DNA of 64,000 bases from Paenibacillus sabuli (GTDB lineage Bacteria; Bacillota; Bacilli; Paenibacillales; Paenibacillaceae), in contig NZ_JACXIZ010000015.1 of the NCBI RefSeq assembly GCF_014705605.1, positions 124,001-188,000 on the forward strand, read 5' to 3'. Under the pieces are notes generated by a model that was not told the DNA's origin, ran no database searches, and saw only the letters and a list, made by a program, of their open reading frames with translations. Below are positions 32,141 to 39,429 of this stretch, piece after piece; position 1 is the stretch's first letter; the number at the start of each line of letters is the position of its first letter. Both the position numbers and the translations under genes were made by a program.

Positions 32141-32812
32141 ATGTCCGACTCCATCCTGGTCGTCGAAGACGACCAGTATATCCAAGAACTGATCGCCGAG
32201 TATCTCAAGGCCCAGGGCTATGCGGTCGAGACTGCCAGCGACGGCGAAGAAGGATACCGCAAATTCAAAGCAGGCGAATTCCGGCTCGTGCTGCTCGATG
32301 TGATGCTGCCCAGTATGGACGGGTACTCCATCTGCCGTATGATTCGCAGTCAGGGCGCGACCCCGGTCATTATGCTGACGGCGCTCAGCGAAGAGAAAGA
32401 CCAGCTCAAGGCGTTCGACGTGCAGGCGGACGACTATATTGCCAAGCCGTTCTCCTTCAACGTACTCGTCAAGCGCGTCGAGGCCGTGCTCCGGCGGACG
32501 CAGCCGGACGCCAGGCGGGCATTGGTCGTATACGAACGGCTAAGACTGGACTGCGATACCTACAAGGCCTACCTAGACGACGAGCCGCTCGAGCTGACGG
32601 TGCGCGAATTTACCATACTGGCTTATCTGATCGAGAATGCCGGGCGCACGATGACGCGCGAGATGATCCTCGACCGGGTGTGGGGGTACGATTTTTTCGG
32701 CGATACCCGGCTCGTGGACGCCCATATCAAAAACATCCGAAAAAAATTGGACATTGCCTACATACAGACCGTCAAAGGCATCGGTTATCTCGTCGCGGGC
32801 ATGCCGTCATGA
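32141..32812 (+). CDS. OmpR/PhoB-family response regulator
   Basis: 223 residues. Receiver domain with ILVVEDDQYIQELI, phosphorylatable Asp in RLVLLDVMLPSMDGYS, the switch MLTALSEE and KPFSFNVLVKRV; then a winged helix (DEPLELTVREFTILAYLIENAGRTMTREMILDRVWGYDFFGDTRLVDAHIKNIRKKL...VKGIGYLV). ATG 32141 with AAGGAAGG upstream. Stop overlaps the kinase start (ATGA). Likely binds the TTCAT direct repeats before its own gene and the ABC operon. Confidence 0.95.
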   Translation: MSDSILVVEDDQYIQELIAEYLKAQGYAVETASDGEEGYRKFKAGEFRLVLLDVMLPSMDGYSICRMIRSQGATPVIMLTALSEEKDQLKAFDVQADDYIAKPFSFNVLVKRVEAVLRRTQPDARRALVVYERLRLDCDTYKAYLDDEPLELTVREFTILAYLIENAGRTMTREMILDRVWGYDFFGDTRLVDAHIKNIRKKLDIAYIQTVKGIGYLVAGMPS

Positions 32813-34383
32813 GTGCCTGGACAAGCGCGTGGTCCCGAACAGGCGGGTGGAAGCGTCGACGGACGAGCGTCGCCTTCAAGTTGTTTGTTATAACAAGCAC
32901 CGTATTGACCGCATTTGCGCTGCTTGTGTACGGCACGCTGTATTTCATTTTGCCGTCGTTTTACTTGCACAGCAAGCAAAGCGAGCTGGACCGGGGCATC
33001 GCCGAACTGGTTCAGGCGTATCCGGGCAGCGATTGGGCAACGGCCAAAATACGCTTTCGCGATTTTGCGATTCAACATAATGCGAGCGTGACGGTCCGGG
33101 ACGCAAGCGGCAGCCTGATCTTCCCAGAATTCGAAAAGGTGCAGCAGACCTCGCCGCTGCAAGAAAGCCCCTTGCATCCGGCAGTGAGCCTCCAGGCATC
33201 CGAAACGAGCGCGGGCATCCAGGTCTGGATTGCCGATCTGACAGGGGCAGACTTCCTGAACGAGAACCAGGTGATCGGTGTGGGAGGAAAGACAAGCGCG
33301 GCGCCGGAGATGCTGGTGCGCGAAAACGTCGTACTGCCTGGTCATGCCCAAGCCGAAGACTATACGATGAATGTCGCCGCCTCGCTTCAGCCGATCGACG
33401 AAGCAGCGGAGGTCTTGCTCAAGCTGACGCCTTATATGGCGCTCATTATTCTGCTGCTCGCCATTGTGGCTGCTTCGAGCTACGCCCGCATGTTCGCACG
33501 CCCGCTCGTGGAGATGAGCCGGGTGGCGAGGCGCATGGCGGGACTGGACTTCAGCGTGCGCGCACGCTACGCCTCCGACGATGAGATCGGCGAGATCTCC
33601 CGCTCGCTCAACGGGCTGGCGGTCAATCTCGAGCGCACGATGCAGGAGCTGACCACGGCCAATCGGGCGCTCAAGGACGATATTCAGCGCAAGGAGGAGA
33701 CAGAGGCGCTGCGCAGCGAATTCGTCGCGACGCTCTCCCATGAACTCAAAACGCCCCTGACCGCTATCTCCGGACAGCTCGAGGCCATGATCCACAACGT
33801 AGGTCCCTACCGGGACCGGGAAAAATATTTGGCGCAAACCCACCGCATCGTCAAGCAGATGGAAAAGCTCGTCTTCGAAATTTTGGAGATTTCGCAGCTC
33901 GAGAATCGGGGCTTCGAGCCGCTCATGAAGCCGCTCAATCTGTCGGAGCTGTTGCGCGAAGCGGCGGAGCCGATCCGGTATTATTGCGAGCTGCAGGGCA
34001 TTGCAATCGAAGCCGATATTGCGCCCGATCTGCCGGTGTCGGGGGACGCGCGCCTGCTCGCCAAGGCGCTGTCGAATATTATCGCCAACGCGGCCTATTA
34101 CACAACCAGGGGGCAGCGCATCCGCATCCGCGCCGAATCGATCGACGGCGCCGCGCAGGTGCACGTGCACAATGCAGGAGCGCAGCTCGAGACGTCGGAA
34201 ATCCCCCGTTTGTTCGAACCCTTCTACCGGGTCGACAAGTCGCGAAGCCGCACCACCGGCGGCAGCGGACTCGGCCTATATATCGTCAAAAATGTATTGG
34301 ACGCGCATGACGCGGCGTACGATCTTCGCAACGACCAGGATGGGGTGCTTTTCACCATCGCCTTCCCGCCGCCAAGCCGCTAG
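32809..34383 (+). CDS. Sensor histidine kinase (HAMP-HisKA-HATPase)
   Basis: 524 residues. Helix 1 (FKLFVITSTVLTAFALLVYGTLYFIL), an extracellular sensor of about 180 residues, helix 2 (YMALIILLLAIVAASSYARMFA), HAMP, HisKA with FVATLSHELKTPLTAISGQLEAM, and an ATPase with NIIANAAYYT and SGLGLYIVKNVLDAH. ATG 32809 overlaps the regulator stop. The typical antibiotic- or cell-wall-stress sensor shape, but the ligand is unknown. Confidence 0.93.
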   Translation: MSAWTSAWSRTGGWKRRRTSVAFKLFVITSTVLTAFALLVYGTLYFILPSFYLHSKQSELDRGIAELVQAYPGSDWATAKIRFRDFAIQHNASVTVRDASGSLIFPEFEKVQQTSPLQESPLHPAVSLQASETSAGIQVWIADLTGADFLNENQVIGVGGKTSAAPEMLVRENVVLPGHAQAEDYTMNVAASLQPIDEAAEVLLKLTPYMALIILLLAIVAASSYARMFARPLVEMSRVARRMAGLDFSVRARYASDDEIGEISRSLNGLAVNLERTMQELTTANRALKDDIQRKEETEALRSEFVATLSHELKTPLTAISGQLEAMIHNVGPYRDREKYLAQTHRIVKQMEKLVFEILEISQLENRGFEPLMKPLNLSELLREAAEPIRYYCELQGIAIEADIAPDLPVSGDARLLAKALSNIIANAAYYTTRGQRIRIRAESIDGAAQVHVHNAGAQLETSEIPRLFEPFYRVDKSRSRTTGGSGLGLYIVKNVLDAHDAAYDLRNDQDGVLFTIAFPPPSR

Positions 34384-34708
34384 CCCTCGGGCAGCGGCTT
34401 ATGCTGCGTTGTGCGCATCCCAGCCCCTCCCACACAGCAGCGTGACTTGTTCGCGCTACTGCCATCTCGCCTGCCGGTTTTTCTTCTCGGACGATGAAGC
34501 TCGCTATGGTGTGCAATCGCCAGTTGGCAGGCTTATTCTCCTGGAATTCATACGGCCTTCATTTCATTTTCATGCATGACCGCTATGATAGAAATCGGGT
34601 GATGGAGCAGCCAACAAGAAGAAGTCGATGATGGTTGCGGTTAGCGTCTGACCAAGGCGTCACCAATTGACAACCACCGATCAGACAGCGATGAAAGGAG
34701 GTCGCACG
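34384..34708 (+). promoter_or_regulatory. Promoter region of the ABC/HlyD operon with three TTCAT repeats
   Basis: No gene in this gap. TTCAT occurs at 34547, 34558 and 34569, exactly 11 bases apart, and TATGAT (34584-34589) starts 15 bases after the last. The last two repeats and the -10 reproduce the spacing found before the response regulator gene (32070, 32081, 32096). A strong AAAGGAGGTC lies at 34693-34702. The transcript would have a leader of about 115 nt. Confidence 0.72.
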
Positions 34709-35599
34709 ATGCTGCGGATGCTGCGCAACCGGAGGACGAGGCGGTTTCGTACCGATACGCCCGTCGCGCTGCTGTTTCTGACGCCCAGCCTGATCGGATT
34801 CGCGGTGTTTTACCTCTTTCCATTCGGAGCCGGCTTTTTATATTCCCTGCTCGACAGTCCATCGCACGGTACTTTTGTCGGACTGGACAACTACAGGCAG
34901 CTGCTGCAGAGCGCGTCCTTTCGCAAGGCGGCGGCGAATACGGCGATTTTTACCGGGGTCGGCGTTCCGCTCGCGATGAGTCTGGCTCTGGGTCTCGCGC
35001 TGCTGCTCAATCGCAGCCTGCCGCTGCGCGCGGGCCTGCGCGCAGCCTTCGTGCTGCCGCTCGTCGTGCCGGTCGCCTCGATTGTGCTGCTCTGGCAGCT
35101 GCTGTTCGACGCCCAGGGCGCAGTCAACGCCCTGGTGGCCGGATGGGGCGGGGCGCCGGTCGATTGGATGCATTCGCCATGGGCCCGGCTGGTGGTCATG
35201 CTGGTCTTCCTGTGGAAGACGGCCGGGTACAACATGATTCTGTTTCTGGCCGGACTTCAGAACATCCCCGACTCCTATTACGAAGCGGCCAGCATCGACG
35301 GAGCGGGGCGGCTGCGCCAATTTTTTTCGATCACGCTGGTGTATTTGACGCCGACGGCCTTTTTTGTCCTGACGATGTCGATTGTCCAATCGTTCAAGGT
35401 GTTCCGGGAGACGTATCTGATTGCCGGGGATTACCCCCATGATAGCATTTACATGCTGCAGCACTACATGAACAATATGTTTCAGTCGCTGGATTACCAG
35501 AAGCTGACGTCGGCCTCGTTTTTGATGGCGGCGGGCATCGTGCTGCTGGTGGCGGTGCTGCTTCGCATCGAGCGCCGCTTCCAGGCGTACACCGAATGA
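34709..35599 (+). CDS. ABC transporter permease, CUT1 (MalF/UgpA-type)
   Basis: 296 residues with six membrane helices and the EAA loop YYEAASIDGAGRLRQFFSITLVYLTP. ATG 34709 follows AAAGGAGGTC by 6 bases; the frame is open to 34667. First gene of a four-gene operon: permease, permease, HlyD adaptor, binding lipoprotein. No ATPase gene is present, so a shared ATPase would be needed if it is a working importer. Confidence 0.9.
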   Translation: MLRMLRNRRTRRFRTDTPVALLFLTPSLIGFAVFYLFPFGAGFLYSLLDSPSHGTFVGLDNYRQLLQSASFRKAAANTAIFTGVGVPLAMSLALGLALLLNRSLPLRAGLRAAFVLPLVVPVASIVLLWQLLFDAQGAVNALVAGWGGAPVDWMHSPWARLVVMLVFLWKTAGYNMILFLAGLQNIPDSYYEAASIDGAGRLRQFFSITLVYLTPTAFFVLTMSIVQSFKVFRETYLIAGDYPHDSIYMLQHYMNNMFQSLDYQKLTSASFLMAAGIVLLVAVLLRIERRFQAYTE

Positions 35600-35609
35600 G
35601 GAGAGGATC

Positions 35610-36452
35610 ATGAGACGTCGCATTTCGACTTTCATCCTTGTCGCAATCGTGGGCACGGCGGCGCTGATCATGCTGCTGCCGCTCCTGCTGACGATCAGCC
35701 ATTCCTTCATGAGCGAGTCGGAAATTGCGTTCAACTACAGCACGGATAGCGACACCTTGATGCAAGTGAAATGGATTCCGGATCGGGTCAGCCTCGATCA
35801 ATACCGGATTTTGCTGCTGGAACGCTTGCCGTTTTTGCTCATGTTCTGGAATTCCGTCGCCCTCGTCGTGCCGATTGTGCTGGGGCAGACCGCCATTGCG
35901 ACGATGGCTGCGTATGCCCTCTCGCAATTTCGATTCCGCGGGAGAGACAGCATTTTCCTGATGTATCTGATCACGATGCTGATGCCGTTCCAGGTGACGC
36001 TCGTGCCGAATTACTTGGCGATGGAGTGGCTCGGACTGCTGGACAGCCGCGCTTCGATTGTGCTGCCGGGCATCTTCTCGGCCTTCGGCGTATTCCTCGT
36101 GCGGCAATTCATGATCGGGATCCCGCGCGCCTATACCGAGGCGGCCAAGATGGACGGCGCCGGCTACGGCACGATCTTTTTCCGCATTATCGTCGCGATG
36201 ACCAGGCCGGGACTGGCCGCCCTGTTCATTCTGGTGTTCGTCGACTATTGGAACATGGTCGAGCAGCCGATTGTGTTTTTGCACGATGCGTACAAGCAGC
36301 CGCTGTCGGTGTTCCTCTCCCGCGTCAACGCGGATGAGCGGGGTCTGGCCTTTGCCGCCGCGGTCTTGTACATGCTGCCGGCACTGTTTGTCTTTTTTTA
36401 TGCCGAGAACGACTTGATCCAGGGCATTCAATTATCGGGCGTCAAGGGCTAG
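35610..36452 (+). CDS. ABC transporter permease, CUT1 (MalG/UgpE-type)
   Basis: 280 residues, six helices, EAA loop AYTEAAKMDGAGYGTIFFRIIVAMTRPG. Unlike usual MalG proteins it has an extra extracellular segment after helix 1 (SESEIAFNYSTDSDTLMQVKWIPDRVSLDQYRILLLERL), and ends AENDLIQGIQLSGVKG, typical of the family. Ten bases after the first permease. Confidence 0.9.
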   Translation: MRRRISTFILVAIVGTAALIMLLPLLLTISHSFMSESEIAFNYSTDSDTLMQVKWIPDRVSLDQYRILLLERLPFLLMFWNSVALVVPIVLGQTAIATMAAYALSQFRFRGRDSIFLMYLITMLMPFQVTLVPNYLAMEWLGLLDSRASIVLPGIFSAFGVFLVRQFMIGIPRAYTEAAKMDGAGYGTIFFRIIVAMTRPGLAALFILVFVDYWNMVEQPIVFLHDAYKQPLSVFLSRVNADERGLAFAAAVLYMLPALFVFFYAENDLIQGIQLSGVKG

Positions 36453-36470
36453 AGGAAGGGGGAGAAGACG

Positions 36471-37607
36471 ATGGAAGCGGAAGCGGCGCAGCGAAAGCGC
36501 AAACGACGGATTCAACTGGCTGCGGCGCTGTTTTTTGGCGTGCTGGCGCTTGTCACTTTTTTTTCGAACACCTTTCAGCAGCTAACGCTGCCGAAGGTCA
36601 AAACGGAGAACGCGACTTTTCAAAAGCTGACCTTCACCGTCGAAGGATCGGGGACGCTGCAGCCGCGCAAGGAAGAGGCGATCTACGACGCTTCGGGCTG
36701 GCCGGTGCATGCGGTGACGGTAGAGGTCGGGGACGAGGTGGAGGAGGGTCAGCGCTTGGTCGAGCTGGACGCATCAGGGGACCGCGACGCGCTGCTCGAC
36801 GAAGAGGCGCGGCTCGAGCAGCAGCAGCTGCGGCTCGAGCAATTGGAGCTCGGCTACAAGCTCGGGATTCGGGACGGCGCGCCGGAGGACGGGCAGCAAG
36901 CGGCGCGGACGGAGATGGAGTCGCTCCGACTGGACATGGAGATCCAGGCGCGCACGATCGCGCGGTTAAAGGAAAAGCTGCGGGTCGCGCCCGAAGCGCT
37001 CGTCGCCCCGTGCGACGGCATCGTGACCGAGCTCCACGCCGTGCCGGGCAGCCCGGGCACGCCGGGCCAGCCGGTCATGAAGATTGCCAATCGGGACGAA
37101 GGCATGCAGTGGCAGCTGACGGTGGAAGCGGAGCAGGTCCGTGACGTCACGATCGGCGAAGCGGTGGAGCAGCGGCTGCTCGGCGATGCGCCGGCCGACT
37201 TGACCGCGACTGTAGCGAAGGTGGAGGACGCCGGCGAACCGATGCCCGGAGCCGGCGGAGGAGACGGCGAGTCCGCCGGCGCGCGCAAGGTCCTGACCTT
37301 CCTGATCCACGATTCGCGCTTGAAGGGAGGTGAGCAAGTGGAGATGGCATGGGAGCGCGACCCGGGCTACGCCGGCCTGACCATCGCCAAAGATGCGGTG
37401 CATCACGATCAACAAGGCGATTACGTGTATCTCGTCGATGCGCGAAAAAGTCCGCTCGGCAATCAATTCGTCATTCAAAAGCGCTACGTCACGCTCGGCG
37501 AAGCAGATCAGTGGACGCAAATCGTCGCAAACGGCATTACCGAAAAGGACGAGATCGTCACCGCAAGCAGCGAGCCGCTCAGCGAAGGCGATCGCATCAG
37601 ACAATAG
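36471..37607 (+). CDS. HlyD/MFP-type membrane fusion adaptor inside a sugar ABC operon
   Basis: 378 residues: one N-terminal membrane helix (RRIQLAAALFFGVLALVTFFSNT), a split biotinyl-lipoyl domain (FTVEGSGTLQPRKEEAIYDASGWPVHAVTVEVGDEVEEGQRLVELD and VAPCDGIVTELHAVPGSPGTPGQPVMKIA), a coiled-coil hairpin of about 65 residues (EEARLEQQQLRLEQLE...LDMEIQARTIARLKEKL) and a beta-barrel/membrane-proximal end. Such adaptors normally serve efflux pumps (MacA, RND). Here it lies 18 bases after a CUT1 permease and 29 before a binding lipoprotein. Its role is not known; it could tether or gate the permease-lipoprotein complex in the wall space. Confidence 0.85.
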   Translation: MEAEAAQRKRKRRIQLAAALFFGVLALVTFFSNTFQQLTLPKVKTENATFQKLTFTVEGSGTLQPRKEEAIYDASGWPVHAVTVEVGDEVEEGQRLVELDASGDRDALLDEEARLEQQQLRLEQLELGYKLGIRDGAPEDGQQAARTEMESLRLDMEIQARTIARLKEKLRVAPEALVAPCDGIVTELHAVPGSPGTPGQPVMKIANRDEGMQWQLTVEAEQVRDVTIGEAVEQRLLGDAPADLTATVAKVEDAGEPMPGAGGGDGESAGARKVLTFLIHDSRLKGGEQVEMAWERDPGYAGLTIAKDAVHHDQQGDYVYLVDARKSPLGNQFVIQKRYVTLGEADQWTQIVANGITEKDEIVTASSEPLSEGDRIRQ

Positions 37608-37636
37608 ACCAGCTCAAGGGAAGGGAAGGATCGACG

Positions 37637-39028
37637 ATGAAAAGACGGGAATGGACAAGAGGGATGGCGGGGGCCTTGACGCTGAGTCTGCTGCTGACCG
37701 CATGCAGCGGTGGCGAAGAGGCTCCAGGCGACAACGGCGGCGACGAGACCGGCGCCGGCGAAAAAACGACGATCACCATAGCCGTGACAGAGAAGGACCC
37801 GATCGGCTGGCTCGATCAGGCGGAGCAAGCCTATGAAGCGCTGCATCCCGACACCGACGTCGTCATTGAGGAATACATTGCAACGCCGAAGGAAGGGGAC
37901 CAGATGGCATTCTCACTGGAGGGCAATCGCAACCCCGCCGATCTGGAAAAGTACCGCGCGGCCATCAATACCGAGCTGATGTCCGGCGCAGGCGCGGACG
38001 TGATCGCGGTCCGCGATCTGGATGTGGATCGATATGTCGAGAAAGGACTGTTCGCCGATCTCGGCGAGCGGATGGCGGAGAGCGGCCTGCTGGCGGAGGA
38101 GGACTACTTCATCAACGTATTCGACGCCGCAAAAACCGACGGCAAGCCGTTCGTTCTGCCGGTTCAATTCTCCATCAAAGCGATCACCACGGGCATGGAC
38201 GCAGCCGCGCAGGCCGGCGACGACGCGAATTGGTCCTGGCGCGAGCTGCTCGATGCGGGCAAAGCGCTGGTCGATCAAGCGCCTGGCGAAAATCTGGCGG
38301 TCATGGCCGGCATCGATCCGCTCACGCTGCTCACGAGCATCGTCCAAGCCGAATATGGAACGTATATCGACGAGACGGGCAAGCAGGTCTACTTTGATTC
38401 CGAGCCGTTCCGCGAGCTGCTGACGACGATCAGGACGATGTTCGAGACAGGGACGGTTTCCGAGCCCTACGACGCCTTGATTGAGGGGAGGGACGTTTTC
38501 CGCGCGGATACGCTTTATTCGGCCTCGCAACTGGTGGAGACGATGCAGAGCGGCAGACAGCTGCTGCGCATGCCGGGCGACGGCGCGGAGGAGGGGGTGG
38601 TGTTTGCGTCGAATATGGTGTTTGCCTTGAACGAAAAATCGCAGGTCAAACCGGAGGCGTGGGATTTTCTGCTGTTTCTGCTTTCCGAAGAGATGCAAGC
38701 CAACCCGGCGATGTTCATGTCCTTTCCGCTCAACAAGGCGGCGCTGGAGCATCAGCTTGAGAACGCCATTCTGGCCCCGGCCCAAGGCAAAAAAGAGAGC
38801 GACGGCGCGTTCGGCGGAACCTCGGCTATGGAAAAGGCGGCGCTCTCGCAGGATCAAAAGGAGGAAATTTTTCGCTTGGCTTCGCAGCCTGGCCGCTTCT
38901 ACAACAGCGACCCACGGCTCATGCAGATGATGCAAGAAGAAGCCGCTCCGTATTTTGCGGGCGAAAAGACCGCCGAAGCCGTGACGAAGGCGATGCAGAG
39001 CCGGGCGCAAACGTATTTGAACGAATAA
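37637..39028 (+). CDS. Extracellular solute-binding lipoprotein of the HlyD-associated ABC system
   Basis: 463 residues. Lipoprotein signal MKRREWTRGMAGALTLSLLL with lipobox LTAC, an acidic Gly/Asp/Glu linker, then a family-1 binding fold (TITIAVTEKDPIGWLDQAEQAYEALHPDTDVVIEEYIA..., PFVLPVQFSIKAITTGMD). ATG 37637 follows GGGAAGG. Sequence differs from the 21767-23071 protein, so ligands should differ. Last gene of the operon; terminator at 39077. Confidence 0.9.
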   Translation: MKRREWTRGMAGALTLSLLLTACSGGEEAPGDNGGDETGAGEKTTITIAVTEKDPIGWLDQAEQAYEALHPDTDVVIEEYIATPKEGDQMAFSLEGNRNPADLEKYRAAINTELMSGAGADVIAVRDLDVDRYVEKGLFADLGERMAESGLLAEEDYFINVFDAAKTDGKPFVLPVQFSIKAITTGMDAAAQAGDDANWSWRELLDAGKALVDQAPGENLAVMAGIDPLTLLTSIVQAEYGTYIDETGKQVYFDSEPFRELLTTIRTMFETGTVSEPYDALIEGRDVFRADTLYSASQLVETMQSGRQLLRMPGDGAEEGVVFASNMVFALNEKSQVKPEAWDFLLFLLSEEMQANPAMFMSFPLNKAALEHQLENAILAPAQGKKESDGAFGGTSAMEKAALSQDQKEEIFRLASQPGRFYNSDPRLMQMMQEEAAPYFAGEKTAEAVTKAMQSRAQTYLNE

Positions 39029-39076
39029 ACGCGGAAGCACACTAAAGCAAACCGCTTCAACTCGTCCGTGGTGTAA

Positions 39077-39124
39077 AAAAGCTCCCCCTCGCCACCCGCC
39101 AAGCGGGGAAGAGGAGGAGCTTTT
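39077..39124 (+). terminator. Terminator after the ABC/HlyD operon
   Basis: AAAAGCTCC-CCCTC pairs with GAGG-GGAGCTTTT around a G+C-rich loop, ending in TTTT. Confidence 0.75.
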
Positions 39125-39156
39125 GGAATTTTGAATTCTATATATTCAAAAAAATA

Positions 39157-39222
39157 TTTACAAAGCAAAAAACACATGATAAAATGGATTTCCTCCATTA
39201 AAATCATGTCAAATTGGTGTTT
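39157..39222 (+). promoter_or_regulatory. Promoter and nested palindrome upstream of helD
   Basis: TTTACA (39157-39162), 17-base spacer, TAAAAT (39180-39185) form a promoter. Around the -10 lie nested inverted repeats: ATGGA/TCCAT inside CATGAT/ATCATG inside AAACAC/GTGTTT (about 39170-39222). The region is A+T-rich, unlike its surroundings. It may be an operator and/or the first leader hairpin. Confidence 0.5.
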
Positions 39223-39306
39223 ATTTTCTTTTCCTACATCAAGTATAACCCGAAGTCTGCCGACCTGTCAACGATCAATTTCGAAAGCGTGAAAGGAGGT
39301 CAGAAA

Positions 39307-39357
39307 TTGAATCGCGACTTGAAGAGCCATGTGCGTATCCTTCTATTTTTATTCTAA
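39307..39357 (+). CDS. 16-residue leader peptide upstream of helD
   Basis: AAAGGAGGT (39292-39300) followed after 6 bases by TTG opens a frame for MNRDLKSHVRILLFLF and a TAA. The Shine-Dalgarno is near-perfect and better than that of helD itself, which argues that the frame is translated. It ends 72 bases before the helD start. Position and size resemble leader peptides of inducible antibiotic resistance genes (erm, ABC-F). Not otherwise known to me. Confidence 0.5.
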   Translation: MNRDLKSHVRILLFLF

Positions 39358-39429
39358 GCCACATCTACGAAAGCTGTCAAGATTTTAATTCAAAAAGATC
39401 ATTCGGTACCCCGAACGGGGGAGAGGAGC

